A DNA stretch of 64,000 nt, taken from assembly GCA_029204225.1 (NCBI GenBank), contig CM055103.1:49831756-49895755 (forward strand), read 5' to 3'. This DNA is from Diphasiastrum complanatum (taxonomy: Eukaryota; Streptophyta; Lycopodiopsida; Lycopodiales; Lycopodiaceae). Shown here one piece after another: positions 1-12,399 of this stretch (positions within the stretch are counted from its first letter, which is position 1; every line of letters begins with the position of its first letter). The notes beneath the pieces were generated by a model. That model worked only from the letters and a program-made list of their open reading frames with translations. It was not told the origin of the DNA and searched no databases. The position numbers and the translations under genes are program-made.

Positions 1-500
1 CAAGAAATATTATTGTGTTACAAGCAAGATCTATCAACAAAACATGAAACTAAGTACAATAAATGCCTCAACTCGGCTAGAGAGAGAAAATGAAAGTACA
101 AACTTGAGTAGAGAGAGAGGGCACAAAGAGCTTAGTCTCCAAATTTGCATTACACACAAATTTCATCATTTTCTCAATGAGAGTACATCACATATATATA
201 GATCCATGGACTCTCCTCCTACTTTGAGTTGAATTGGAGTTGTGAATCCACCTCTCAAACTATCTAGACTTATTCAAGCCACCTCAATATGTCTAATTGT
301 GCCACCTAGTATTTTCATGCATTAAATGTGACATGCAAAGTACAAATGGCAATTCCTATGGTAGCTCGAGTTTCTACTTCTACCTACCTTGAATATTTTA
401 TCCTAAGATGGGTCTTTACTAAGCCAAAAGAGCTCAATTCATCTTTGGCATTTTTAGGACCCCTACTTACAACTTTAGATAGATTTTTCCAATATTTTGA
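1..500. repeat. LTR-like non-coding DNA, edge of window
   Basis: No coding frame is supported. Two GTAGAGAGAGA-type tracts near 75-120 and short CCACCTC blocks near 250-310 resemble the non-coding repeats near 35.5 kb and 51.2 kb. I read this as a retrotransposon LTR or leader piece that interrupts the copia remnant to its right. The breakpoint lies near 500, where copia similarity stops in the pre-integrase region. Confidence 0.4.
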
Positions 501-2064
501 CACCACAGAACGTTTGTAGACTCATGGACTTGATGATCCTGCTTTGTCGATGGGCGTACCTTCAAGTGATACAAGCTTTCTCTTCGTCTGCCTTGCTTGA
601 TGGGTGTACTGGTGCTGGCATCAATCACATTGCATGTCTGATCTGTGAATGTCACACAGATGTTTGCATCTGCTATCCTTGCAATTGATAGTAGATCTTT
701 CTGTAGTGTCGGCACATATAGGATGTCATCTAGTGTTCTATCTCTGCCACTGGTGCTAAGCCAAAGTGCTTCAGTGCCACTCACCCCGTATCATGATCCA
801 TCTCCTAGAATGATGTATATGGACGAGTTGATTTGTCAAAAATCGGTGATCATCTGTCTTGTCATCACAAAGTGTGACGTAGCACCTAAGTCAAGAACTA
901 TGTCTTGAACATCAGACTGTGATGTAGCACATATATCAATGCACAGATAAGCAGTAGGATTTCTGCTAGCTCAGTCTTCAGCCATCTTTGAGAATTTGGG
1001 CTCCTCCACGTATGATGTGTTGTTTGTGCTTTCCTTCGTGCTCTGCATCTTCTTGTTTCTTGGATTGTCGTAGCAGTTCACGGCTACATGAACTTTCTTA
1101 TGACAATGTATGTACTCAATCCTTGGATTCAGCCAACATTTATCTGCTGTGTGGTCGTCACGTCTTCATCTGTCGCATATCTTCTTCTCGTTGTCTTGTT
1201 GTCTGTTTCTTTCTTTCGATCTACCTTCCAAACTTCCCTATTTCTGCTGGTTCTGATATGGTCTACTTGTTGACTCCCTCTTAGGTTGAGCCTTCTTCTT
1301 CGACTGGTCTCTGTTGCTATAGAGAGCTTGATCAGACTCGCTCTTGTCATCATAGTACTCTTTAGCTTCGACTCCTTCCTTGATGTCAATGATCGCTCTG
1401 TCTAAGGTCATAGTAGGATCTTTGGCCAATAAGGTCCAGGATGTCTAGAACGATCATGTAGGGAATGTAGCAGATAGCTGAGCTACTTTTTTTGTGAGAC
1501 TGCGTGTTCTGCTCCAGCATTCTGTAACAATAAAAATATGTTCTTCATCTTTCTGATGAAGCTGATGAGATCTTTGCCATCTCATTTTAGATAGGTAAGC
1601 TGATCTTCTAGATGCATTATCTGATTTCAGGACTTGGTCTGAAATCTGTCAATGAGTGTGTCCCACATCTCTCTAGCATTAGAGATTGATGCAAGGTCAA
1701 GAGTAATGTTGTCTTCGATGGAAGAGGAGATGACTGCTACTGCTTTGTCATTCTTCTCCTTCCATTCTCAAAGTTCTTCACTTGTGTTGGATGGCATCTC
1801 TTCGGTGCCATCTACCCATGACCATAACGCTTCTCTTCTTAGGATAAGCGATGTCTTTACTTTCCAGGCCAAGAAGTTTGACCCGTTCGCTTCAAGTACT
1901 ATGCATATCTTTGATTGGATGATGTGAATGAAAGCCATAGTCTCAGTGACAAGGCTCTGATTGAGACTTGTGGCTCTGATACCACTGATGGAATCTTTGT
2001 CAGAATAATCGGGTCGCACTGATACCATTGTTGGGTAGATCAGACACTGATGCTCTGAAATCAC
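467..2064 (-). pseudogene. Copia-A copy 1: degenerate gag-protease
   Basis: Remnant of a Ty1/copia polyprotein. The gag N-terminus (about 2064-1768) carries the block FLAWKVKTSLIL followed by WVDGTEEMP, shared with the copy at 22.4 kb. The gag C-terminus and basic linker lie at 1429-1129. The protease region (about 900-467) has DLGATSHF where active copia proteases have DSGATSHF, so the catalytic triad is altered, and then LYVPTLQKDLLSIARIAD. Reading frames break several times. Integrase, reverse transcriptase and RNase H are absent because the similarity ends near 500. Clearly dead; its value is as a second, diverged copy of the Copia-A family for comparison with the one at 22.4 kb. Confidence 0.85.
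1973..2027 (-). promoter_or_regulatory. Tandem primer-binding sites of Copia-A copy 1
   Basis: On the minus strand TGGTATCAGAGC (1984-1973) matches the 3' end of initiator tRNA-Met, the usual plant copia primer. A second, imperfect site TGGTATCAGTGC (2027-2016) lies directly next to the LTR end. The same doubled arrangement is present in copy 2 at 22219-22264. Confidence 0.75.
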
Positions 2065-2633
2065 CGTTGGAATCTGACGTTTTTACCACAGACGACGATT
2101 CCAACTTAAGCTTAGATGGAACCGATCTGTCGGACAAGACTACTGCCTCAAACCACGACCAGTCATCCTCCGAACAGTATATAACTACTACTAATTTGAC
2201 AATGAATTTACGAACAATAGATAATGTCTAATGATAGCAGAAATATATCTACTGATAAATTGAACAATCATCACAACATTTAGAGATTGCACATTGAGCA
2301 AAAAACTGTAACTTATTTGTATTATCAAAAAATCAAGTTTACATCAGTAAATTTCTTTTGAGAGCGCTGTCTGTTTTCCAAATCAGCGTGTCTGCGCAAG
2401 AGAGATATTCTCTCTTGCGAATGATCTAGCTACTACTAGACTATCTCCTTCCTTGATACACACCTCTTTGAATGTTGCGTATATGACTCTAATTATTATC
2501 TATGCATATTTATCCAATACATATATCATAATGGGTTAGATTACAAGATTTGATTAGCTAACTTTAAGCTAAATGTCCATTTAACTGTGTCTTGTTAACG
2601 TTGCACGGCGATGGTGGATTGTGATAGTTAACA
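2029..2633 (-). repeat. Putative 5' LTR of Copia-A copy 1
   Basis: Read on the minus strand it starts TGTTAACTATCACAATCC at 2633 and ends CTACCCAACA at 2029, one base from the proximal primer-binding site. It has TG...CA ends and about 605 bp, normal for copia. It contains a GAGAGA/TCTCTC hairpin near 2400-2425. The matching 3' LTR lies outside the window or is lost, so the outer end is inferred from its form only. Confidence 0.6.
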
Positions 2634-3590
2634 AAAACTACACGCCCGAGTAGTTGAGGTCTGATTGTTCGTCCATGCCCGATATGTCGTCAAGCAGAGA
2701 CATGAAAAAATTCTCGCACGATTGGGAGCATCCTGAGGACACTGTCCTAGTCCTGCATAGAAGCCTACGAGAGTTACCTCCCAGTAGATTTTTAGGAAAC
2801 TAAAAAAGTCCATAAAAATTCAAAAACTTGTAAAAATGAAAAAAAATTCAGAACTACTCAATAACCTTCGCCACTCTTATTGTCGCTAGGGTCTCTTTGA
2901 TATAAGCTCACAGACAAGTCTATGAGAGTTCCCCTGCAATTTAAGATCACCTATGAGAGTTCCAAAAGTCCAAAAAGAGCCAAAATCCATCTAGAACCCT
3001 CATAGACCTCATTTTTTGGAGTTCCTCTTGCAACTAACCCTTGTCTCTCCTGCTGAAGCTTCATCTTGATGAAATTAGCTTACAGACGATACTGCGAGAG
3101 TTCATCTTGCTCCAGTGAATTGTGAAATAGTCCCAAGTGCCATGAAAAGAGAAAAATCCCAAGAATCAGAAAATTCTCACACAAGTAACCTTCGCATCTT
3201 GGCCCACTGAGGTATCAGAGCACATGAGGGGAGGTCCAAGTGCTAAAAAGGCCCTTTGTATAGATGGTTTTTTTACTTTTCAACTATTTGATGTCCGCAT
3301 GTCCCAATAATGTTTTTACAAGTGTGCAAGATTGTAATGGTGCTTGTTAGATAAAAAATCTTTGGGATTTTCCAGACATATTTTTTGCCAGTTCAAAAAT
3401 CCCACCTGGCAGAGTCTGGGCATGTGATTGGATAATATTTTGTTGCACATTGGCGAAAGACTGCTTGAGTTAAGAAAATAATAATGGTTTAACTAACTAT
3501 AGTTTAACTAGCTTGCATGAATGGTTTAAACAGATTACATAGTTTATTTTCATTGTACATTATTGAAAGTCTTTGTATCTTGAACTATTA
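2634..3590. other. Intergenic, no gene seen
   Basis: AT-rich, with stops in all frames at short intervals. Several related CGAGAGTT or GAGAGTTCC strings (about 2770, 2920, 2950, 3100) suggest an old diverged repeat. Nothing else recognised. Confidence 0.5.
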
Positions 3591-4335
3591 TGCAGGTGCG
3601 GTGGCCGCTTGCAATCAAAGACAATGTAGCACAATTGATTTGATTACTATTTGTAATGAAAGAGATTCTAAAATTTGTGGATACCACGCACATACAGAAA
3701 GTTTCAATGGGCTTTTATGCATCTTTCATCAAAAGGTGCATTCCGCAAAAGAAAGAGAACAAATATGGATTATAGAAGCTTTTGGAAAGGAAGTATTTTA
3801 GTGTGCAGGGCTTCAACAGGAGGTCAATCCATTTCAGAAGTCTTGATTCAACATGTGTATATGCACAATAAACTTATGATGGTGGATGTCAATCCCATAG
3901 ATCAACTCTTGAATGCATTTGTATATTATGTTGGTTCATATTTATAAAGTGTGCACACTCATTACAAATTGTGTTCTAGAACAATGTGGTATTTTTGTTA
4001 AAATGTTAGATTGTCTTTTGTAGATTTGTATCCATCAAGTAAAAGCAAATGGCAACCAATACAATCTCTTGCATGAATCATAGATGTCATTCATTCTGAT
4101 ATCTATTTATTCCCGTACAAACATCGTCCTTTAAAGTCACTTTTAGATTCTGGCATTTTATTTCACGATTCTTTTTACATACCATGCAAAAATGATTTGA
4201 ATGGCAGATTGAAAGCTTTACCTCTACCACATTTCTTGAGCGAGGAATGGGTTCCTCCCAATTCCACCATTGTAGAAAGTTTTAGATCAAGGTTTTTTAT
4301 GGACATTCAGAACATCATGAAATCATTGCAGGAGT
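3590..4335 (+). pseudogene. Orphan gene family, copy a (degenerate)
   Basis: First of three related copies (others at 4850 and 13650). Two recognisable exons remain. At about 3675-3930 a frame contains SSKGAFRKRKR, GGQSISEVLIQHVYMHN and DVNPID. At about 4024-4335 a frame contains PIQSLA, DVIHSDI, LKSLLDSGILFHDSFY and ALPLPHFLSEEW. These align in order with copies b and c. The start is missing, an in-frame stop follows the QSLA block, and the ATG found in copies b and c is lost. I do not recognise the family. The SYWKAKIL...SEVLVQYVY arrangement in the better copy is weakly reminiscent of a BAH-type fold, which is only a guess. Confidence 0.6.
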
Positions 4336-4707
4336 TCCCGAGTATAAAAGGGCCTTCTCAAAAGATGCTTTTATTTTTTTTCTCTAATTTTTCCTTCCAC
4401 TTGGACCAATCAAAAGACCCAAAAATGAAATCTACATTACGTAGCTCATCGGGACTAGCAAATTGGTTTAGGATTTTTGAATTTTTTGAATTGCCGTCGG
4501 GTAGCTCTTATGCATATGATTGGTTGACATGTGCTGCTCAAAGAGTACAATGCTGCCCCGAATCAACTTCTTCTAGTTAAATTACTAACCCGGAATGGTT
4601 ACAAATTAGACCGTAGTTACAAACTAGTTTATAATAGTAAGCACATTGGTTGGATATTGTGATCACAGTAATCTTGCATAGTTATAGTTAGCGACAAAGT
4701 TTGAATT

Positions 4708-4849
<142 letters not shown>

Positions 4850-6062
4850 ATGGCATCAAGGAGACCCAGATCCACAATAGATTCTGTCATTCTTTACAAT
4901 GAGAAAGACGAAGCAAAAAATTGGATACCAAAAAAATACGTCAAAAACACATGGGTATTAATGCTTCCATCATCAAAAGGAGCGTTTAGAAAGAAAAAAA
5001 CGATCCAAGTTATCTTTCAGGTCCTATTGGAAAGCTAGGATTCTTGATTTAGAACATCACCAGGTGGACAATCCATTTCAGAGGTGTTAGTTTAACATGT
5101 TTATGTGCATTCCGAGTATTCAATCCGTCAATCCAAATGATCATAAAAAATGCAATTGTAAGTATCATTGCGGTTTTATTTTTATGCAACTAAATTGAGC
5201 TCTATTCTTTTATGCAGATTTACTTTTATTTCGCAGACTGAATTTGGAAACTCATATCTATTCTATCATGCAGATTTATGTCCATCAAATACAAAGGAAT
5301 GGGAGCCCACACAATCACTTGCAGGTATATTGGATGTCATACATTTAGGTATAGGAAAATTGCAGTACAAAGACCGATTTTCAAAAGAACTTGCCGATAG
5401 TGGAATCTATTATTACGAATCACTTTACATTCCATATACACTTGGAAGATTTGGGAATTTTGAGGCGCTTCCACTTCCAAGCTTGGATAGTGAAGAATGG
5501 ATTACTCCTGACAACATTGTTTCAGAATCATTTCGATGCAAGCTCTTTATTGATGTAAAGAATTCTATGAAAATAAGTACTAGGTCTGAAAATGTCTGAT
5601 TAAGTTGGTTTATTTCTTTGAATGTATTTGTTGATTTTTTTTCAATTGCAAATGTGCATAGAACATCGACATTAATTGTTTGTAGGATTTGTCAAATGAT
5701 ACATTGTCAGAACTTATGGACAAAGGTTGGGATCATAAATCAAACGGAGAGATAGATTGCCGAATAAAAAAAGACTCCATTTGCTTTCGATATCAAATTG
5801 AAGGACAAACGTTGAGCCTTAATTTTCACTAGATGAAAAAAGAGTGGTACAACATGGATACCATTAGATCAAAACATGGAACAAGATGGACATAGTAATA
5901 TAAAACAAATTGACATTACATACAATGACGAACTCATTACTACTATTGAAGTTGAAGAAGACTGGAGCCTTCACAATATTCGAACAGAGCTTGTCTTATT
6001 ACAATACGAGCTTCATGAATACTTTAGGTTCATTGTTCATGATAGGGTTCTAGCAGTTACAT
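4850..6062 (+). pseudogene. Orphan gene family, copy b (degenerate)
   Basis: Starts at ATG 4850 with MASRRPRSTIDSVILYNEKD, nearly the same as copy c (MARRPRYTIDSVILYNEKDE). The first exon frameshifts near 5000 inside SSKGAFRKKK. A second exon at about 5275-5600 carries WEPTQSLAGILDVIH, FSKELADSGIYYYESLY, ALPLPSLDSEEW and SESFRCKLFIDVKN. A third at about 5688-5830 has TLSELMDKGWD. A further frame from 5876 (ITYNDELITTIEVEEDWSLH ... FIVHDRVLAVTSNE) looks like a small beta-rich domain and then reads straight into gypsy sequence at about 6065. The intervening bases fit short introns. It is frameshifted, so not functional as read; function unknown. Confidence 0.6.
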
Positions 6063-7331
6063 CAAACGAGACTGATATTTATGGTGATCAGTCTGGGGGA
6101 AAGGATAAAAAGGGTGCTGATGACTTCTCTATCCGTAATGGACTTTTGTTCAAGAAAGGGAAGGTTTGTGTGCCTGATGTGGATGTTGTTAAAAATAAGA
6201 TTCTTTATGAATGTCACGACTCACCATGCGCAGGACATCCCGACATACATCATCATACATTAGATTTGGTACGAAGGGAGTTTTATTGGCCAAAACTCAA
6301 GCCCTTTGTAGAATCTTATGTGATCAAGTGTGACCAATGCCAATTGAATAAAGCTGAACGCCATAAGACTGGTGGATTGTTGCATCCATTATATATCTCG
6401 GATAAGAGATGGGATAGTATTTCCATGGAATCCGTGGTTGGGGGTTACCGCGGACGAATAAACAGCACGATGAGCGTCTGTTTAGACTTTACGGATTATT
6501 AAGTGATATTGTGAGCGATTGCGATCCGAAGTTCACCGATCACTTTTGGTCGGCTGTGTCTGCTAACTAGAGACGACTTTGAGCTTGGATTCTTCTAATC
6601 ATCCTAAGACGGATGGACAGATGGAAAGAACAAATCAGACGATGGAACAAATGCTACAAGCATATGTTTCTCGATGACAATCTCATTGGAAGAAGTATCT
6701 TCCATTGATCGAGTTTGCCTATAACAGTAGTAAGCATTCGCCTACCGGTTATAGCCCGTTTATGCTTATATACGGTTTTGAGCCTAGGTCACCCATTGTA
6801 GTAGAGACTCGAACGATCAAGTTTCAGAAGGACGTAGCGGATTTCCTACATGATATGCAGAAAATGTTACAGATTGCATGTGGAAATGTCCACTGTGCCT
6901 AGGATAGGGACCGACATTATGCAAATATGAAAAGATCACCACGAGACTTTTAAGTGGGGGATTGGATATATTTGAGAATCCTGAAGGATTCTAGTGTAAT
7001 GCATATCGGCAAGCATTATAAATTGTCCCCTAGAGATAGAGGACCGTATCATATCTTGAAAAAGATTGGATCCTTAGCTTACCAATTGAAACTCCCAGAA
7101 GGATCTCAAGTGCATCCGATATTTCACATAAGCCGACTCAAGAAGAGTCTACGTGAAGGAGAGCATCTTGGATCTGGAGATCAATTGGACCTATTGCATG
7201 AATCATCGAGTGTGTCTCGACTTGAAATCGAAAAGGTCTTGGATACAAGAACTGAATGATTGAGAAATCATATAGTTACCGAACATCTGGTTCGATGGAA
7301 GGGATGCACAGACGATGATGATTCTTGAGAA
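6063..7331 (+). pseudogene. Ty3/gypsy chromovirus-type integrase remnant (copy 1)
   Basis: 3' part of a gypsy polyprotein. About 6180-6400 is the H2C2 zinc-binding region of integrase (HPDIHHHTLDLVRREFYWPK ... KCDQCQLNK). The catalytic core is mostly deleted: the text jumps to ERLFRLYGL and SDCDPKFTDHFW at about 6465-6550, and the following core is frameshifted. From 6705 come [42 protein letters not shown] and VHPIFHISRLKKSL. The C-terminus (VLDTRTE ... TEHLVRWKGCTDDDDS) looks like the start of a chromodomain. It contains at least four in-frame stops. The same family is better preserved at 63126-64000 on the minus strand. Confidence 0.85.
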
Positions 7332-7390
7332 CAAGAAGGGAGCTTAAGGAGGAACTTCCCTAGTTCTAAGTTCTGAGGACAAAACTTGAA

Positions 7391-7404
7391 GAAGGGGGGA
7401 AGAA
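7391..7404 (+). promoter_or_regulatory. Polypurine tract of gypsy copy 1
   Basis: GAAGGGGGGAAGAA sits directly before the LTR start at 7405. The mirror tract TTCTTCCCCCC sits beside the LTR of the second copy at 63050. This is the expected plus-strand primer position. Confidence 0.75.
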
Positions 7405-7860
7405 TGTCATGCCCACGACTGGTCTCGGGTAGCGTGTCCATGCTAGGGATCAGTAGACCAACAACCCGTAAGTTAATTGTGACTATAAGGGAATTGGGGC
7501 CCTTATGTGTATAAGGTCATAATTAATGGTTGTACGTCTAAACTCATGATGGTGGATTTGTATGGGTCTATCTCTGAGTCATTGTTATAAATATACCTAT
7601 TGTGCTCTCACTAGTGTATGCTTGATTGTGTGATTGGTAGCTACATGCTACTAGAGTGATTTCTCTTCCTCAGTGTGATTGATCCATAGCTTGGGCGCTA
7701 GATCCATTCGATCTAGGTTTGGTTGGGCTGGTTTGTCCACCATCCGTTCCCTTGTTTGTTGCTCGTATTGGCATGCTTATGATAGTATCCCGTGTGTTGG
7801 ACTCTATATGAACCCTGAACCGATTTCTAGATATTGTGACTAATTCTCCATATCCCATCA
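7405..7860 (+). repeat. 3' LTR of gypsy copy 1 (right end uncertain)
   Basis: Begins TGTCATGCCC after the polypurine tract. The first ~180 bases match, on the other strand, the LTR piece at 62851-63049 (shared blocks TGGTCTCGGGTAGCGTGTCC and CCGTAAGTTAATTGTGACTA). A TATAAATATA string at about 7587 could be its promoter. The end at about 7860 (CCCATCA) is a guess because no second complete LTR is available. Confidence 0.6.
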
Positions 7861-8140
7861 TTCTGGAAGACTATTTCAATGTGAAGACTCTTTTGATGGC
7901 TGCCAAGGTCAAAATACATTGGGATCTATGTTCTATCAATAACTGCTTCAATCTAGATAAACTCTTTAAGTCAACAACGATCAAAGATCAAATTCCATTA
8001 TATCATACTCACCTATTTTCTTTGTCAATAGTGGAGGCTAGAATGGTGGTATATTGCAAACTTTCTTGGCAACATAAATCTGGGATTTAGCTCAATCTGC
8101 TCACAATCAGTCATGCACAACTCCCACAACTACAAATATA
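7861..8140. other. No gene recognised
   Basis: An 84-codon open frame (7836-8090, plus) runs from the LTR into this stretch. It shows no motif I recognise and is likely chance. Nothing else is visible. Confidence 0.35.
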
Positions 8141-8194
8141 GGCCCATTGCCGCGCACATAAGACGGGGACCAGATTTGACCCGACGGCCCTCGC

Positions 8195-8545
8195 ATGGCA
8201 ATGTCCATGGCAATTGCGTGGCAAATTGCGTGGCAATGAACGCGTGGCACTGCCACGCCGCCTAAGTTTTCCGTCACCGGCTCTTCTTCCGAACAGATTG
8301 GGGGGGAGGGGGCTTGGATAGATTCAAATTTTAAATCCGCGTGGCACTGCCACGATTAAAAAAAATATAGAAAATTGCCATGCGTGACAAAAATTTTAAA
8401 TTTTTTTTTGAAGTTTGCCACGTGTGGCAGTGCCACACATGGCAAATTTTTCCAGCAAGTGCAATTCTGCCACACCGTGGCAAACATTTTTGCAATTTCT
8501 TTTTAGGGCATGGCACTGCCATGCGTGGCCGTGCCATGCAGAAAT
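8195..8545. repeat. Cluster of GTGGCA/TGCCAC palindromes
   Basis: At least five near-perfect inverted repeats of the form GTGGCACTGCCAC: 8242-8258, 8340-8354, 8423-8437, about 8467-8482 and about 8508-8525. Single GTGGCA or TGCCAC half-sites lie between them (for example 8199-8236). No coding frame. The regular palindromes set this GC-rich block apart from its AT-rich surroundings. Confidence 0.8.
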
Positions 8546-8634
8546 ATATCAACAAAAAAAACAACCCACGAAATGAAAAAAGTGGTGCCCTCGACTGCAT
8601 TTCCAAAATGAATTTTGTGAAGAAGTGCTTTTGG

Positions 8635-9040
<406 letters not shown>

Positions 9041-9842
9041 GGTGAGATAGTTTTGTTTGTTAGTTTTTCATTGTTTATTGATTTGTTTATTGATTGGTTA
9101 GTGAATGATTGTTTATTGTTGGCTTTTGTAGAAGGAAGCTATGCAACTTTGAAGGAAATGAGACAATCCAAGCAAATGCATAAGGTATGTTAGGCATTCT
9201 AAATTTTAAAGAAAAGCTTTTGAGAGAGGGAGAGAGAGAGAGAGAGAGAGAGAGTGAGATAATTTTGTTTGTTAGTTTTTCACTGTTTATTCATGAGATA
9301 TATTATGCATTCTAAATTTTGATAGATTACATCTGAGTCATAAAGTGCATTTTCATAGTATCTTGAACATGGTGAGATTGATGTAACAATGATTAATGAG
9401 TTTTAGTTTAACACTGTATCTATGATTTGTATTCTAATAATTATCATTTTGTTGATTGATTTGTAAACTAACAATGATTTGGTTTTCTTTGTTTGCTTTT
9501 ATAGAGAAAAAAAGAGATGCATCTTAGAAGGAATGAAAGATCATCCAAAGAATAGATGAGGTATGTTTTTATCATCTTAAATTGATGTTTTGTTTGTTTT
9601 TTATTGTTTGTATATATTTACAACAAATTTATACAAGATGAAATAGAAAAACATAAACAATAAACAATCATTCCATACATAATGAGATAGAGATGATCAA
9701 ATACAAAAGTTTATATACATAATTCAAAAAAGTGTACATATTCGCATCTAATTCATGAAAAGAGCATTGATACTGATACTCTTTTTTTCTACTTTTGCAA
9801 ATACTAAAAATACATCAAATCTAAGAAGTAATAGTAGGCTTC
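9041..9842. other. AT-rich non-coding DNA with a duplicated exon-like block
   Basis: No long coding frame. Two related blocks of about 65 bases, near 9125-9187 and 9504-9563, share AAGGAATGAA/AAGGAAATGA and AAAG/AAGC-rich text and both end at GGTATGTT, a donor-like string. A (GA)n tract at 9221-9254 follows the first. This may be a local duplication of an exon with its donor, or chance. Confidence 0.4.
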
Positions 9843-10984
9843 TTAGTCTTCGCTATCTTCTCCCTCATCGTTGTCCGAAGCCGAATCTTGTCCTTCGTCT
9901 TCGCCTTCGTCCCCTTCATCTTCATTCCCTTCTTCTCCTTGGTTTCCTCCCGAACTTTCTTCCACAAAGGAAGCGGATGCCCTCTGCATACACATTCACG
10001 AAACAAATTAATAATTATTAGCCAAACACATGTCATAAAATTGAAATGAAATAAAAATTGTGTATAAAAAATAAGAGAAATACAAATTATGTAACAAAAA
10101 TTCACCCTTGGATGTACGCCTTGTGCCGCAAGATGATCAACCAAGGCACTATAGCCATGGCGATATCCTATATTGTACTCAACATTTGTATACTTATGCC
10201 CATAATCTTCAACCTACATCAACACAAATCGATGATTAGAAAAAAGCAAAAAAAATATTGATAAACAATAAACATATGAAATGCAATTAGCTAAAAGAGA
10301 ATTGCTTACAAATTGGGCATGCATATTGGCCTTGCCTCCCGATCCAAGGTGAGATTAGCCTAAAAGATTAAGCCTTGATTTAGTTGCCTCTCTTTGTTGC
10401 TTAAAGCGCTCAGGATTAGGATGCTTGGATTCATAAAAAACTTTTCTCCAATATGTTTTAGATGCCCATCCCGGCCTCTTCTTGCCTTTACTACATAATC
10501 ATCTTAATGATTGGCGCTTATGACGAATATGCGTACACATGCTCGTCTTCGCCCATTTGTCATTATATCGATTTGGTTGTGAAAACTCACGGTAGAATAT
10601 ATCAAGTATTTTATCTTTGTCACCTTGGTCTTGTTGCTCCCAAGGGTAAAACAAATCATGACCAAAGTATTTAAGAGTACGGTCGTGCAATCTATTGATG
10701 ACGACCTTACCCCTAATGTCCATGATGATGGAACCATCCTCATCAAGGTCATAGAAAATATTCGTGGATTTTTCCGACGGCATGTCCCTCGAAACGAATT
10801 CACGATCTTGTTGGTCGGATTCTCCTTCGGAAAGACAAAGGGCTTTCATCCTTTGCCTTTCCTCGAGAGATAACATAGTATAAAAATCTCGCACTCGATC
10901 GGAATCCAATCCCGAGGCTTGTCCTCTTCCACCGGAAGAGGATCTTGGCCTCCTCCTTGATGCTCCGCTACCACTAGTAGACAT
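9843..10984 (-). pseudogene. Ptta/En/Spm-like transposon protein (Transposase_24 type)
   Basis: Starts at ATG 10984 (MSTSGSGASRRRPR). The first exon carries a low-complexity Ser/Arg/Gly start, LSLEERQRMKAL, DIRGKVVINRLHDRTLKYFG and FYREFSQPNRYNDKWAK. In the same frame, after a TGA at about 10497, it continues RPGWASKTYWRKVFYESK, HPNPERFKQQREATKSRLN and GSGGKANMHAQF up to a donor at about 10310. Exon 2 (about 10217-10106) reads VEDYGHKYTNVEYNIGYRHG. Exon 3 (9983-9843) is a very acidic tail ending in SEDSED-like text and TAA. This layout matches the plant Ptta/En/Spm accessory transposase family. Two in-frame stops (about 10497 and 10366) argue that this copy is dead. The family call rests on W/Y/K pattern memory, so it is moderately sure. 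Confidence 0.6.
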
Positions 10985-11057
10985 GACTATTGAGAGAAAG
11001 ATATGAAGCTGTGAAAAGAACTTGGAAAGTTATCAAATGTGAAAAATGAAAAAATGA

Positions 11058-11215
<158 letters not shown>

Positions 11216-11302
11216 CAAACTTTTAAATGTGTGAAAAATGAAAAGGAGGTGTGAAAGACTGTGTGAAAGAGAAAGAGAGATTGGAAATTGGAGAGTGAAA
11301 GA

Positions 11303-11569
<267 letters not shown>

Positions 11570-11749
11570 TGAAGAGATTGAGAAAAGAGTGGAGAGGAGT
11601 GAAAATTTTGAGTACAAGAGGACCATGTTTTTTTGAAGATTTTGATGATTTTTTTGAAAAGGACAGATGAGTATTAATTGTATTTTGATTTGATATAAGA
11701 CAAGTAGATGATTTGATATGGTTGGTACAAAATGACCACATGTTTAAGA

Positions 11750-12360
11750 TAATTTAGTGATATGCACAAAAAGTGAGCTATTCCAAAATATACACATCAA
11801 ATTTTAGTTATCTCATGTGATATGAGCTATCTTAGTATATTAGACTTGGGATTGGTTGAGTCCGATCACTTGATGAGCCGTGTCGAATGATAAGCAACAA
11901 AACCACGCATAGACATAAAATTTAAATCATCACGTGTAATAGGGGTTTGACAAGGGGTTGAACTTGAGTTGTCTTAATATATTACTTGTTGAGTCTAGTC
12001 ACTTGATAGAGCCATGTCAAGTAATAAGCAACAAAATCATATGTTAGGTAGCAAATTTTGAATTTTTCGAGTGATAGAGACACCAAAATGGGGCTATTTA
12101 CATTGATAGACACCAAGATTGAGCTATCTGATGTGATGTTGGTCAATTATGATCACTCAAAGAACAATGATGAGTAATTAGGACCAAAATTGAGTTGTCT
12201 CACATGTAAGCACAACATTCAAAGTTACATGAATGTTGTAGACTCGAAATTACTTTAACTTGATCACTCAATGCCTTATCTCAAATGATAGACAATAATT
12301 TTGAGCTATATCGCATGATAGGGGTCAATTCCATTGATAAGCGATAAAAAACAATCAATC
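11750..12360. repeat. Left subterminal repeat array of the CACTA-like element
   Basis: Loose repeats of GAGCTATCT(G/T)ATGTGATG-type and CTTGATGAGCCGTGTCGAATG-type units. For example CGAGTGATAGAGACACCAAAA with ATTGAGCTATCTGATGTGATG (12067-12140) matches the reverse complement of 19340-19412. Dense short subterminal repeats are the usual transposase binding region of En/Spm elements. One further unit lies at about 12930-13030. Confidence 0.6.
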
Positions 12361-12399
12361 TAAATGTATTGCATGATGGAAGTCCAAGAAGAAAATCCA

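Noticed and set aside
6081-6263. Alternative-frame 60-codon protein over gypsy integrase
   Set aside because: Out of frame with the recognisable zinc-binding region.
8331-8606. 91-codon minus-strand frame over the palindrome cluster
   Set aside because: Its Cys/Trp/His pattern comes from the GTGGCA/TGCCAC repeats.
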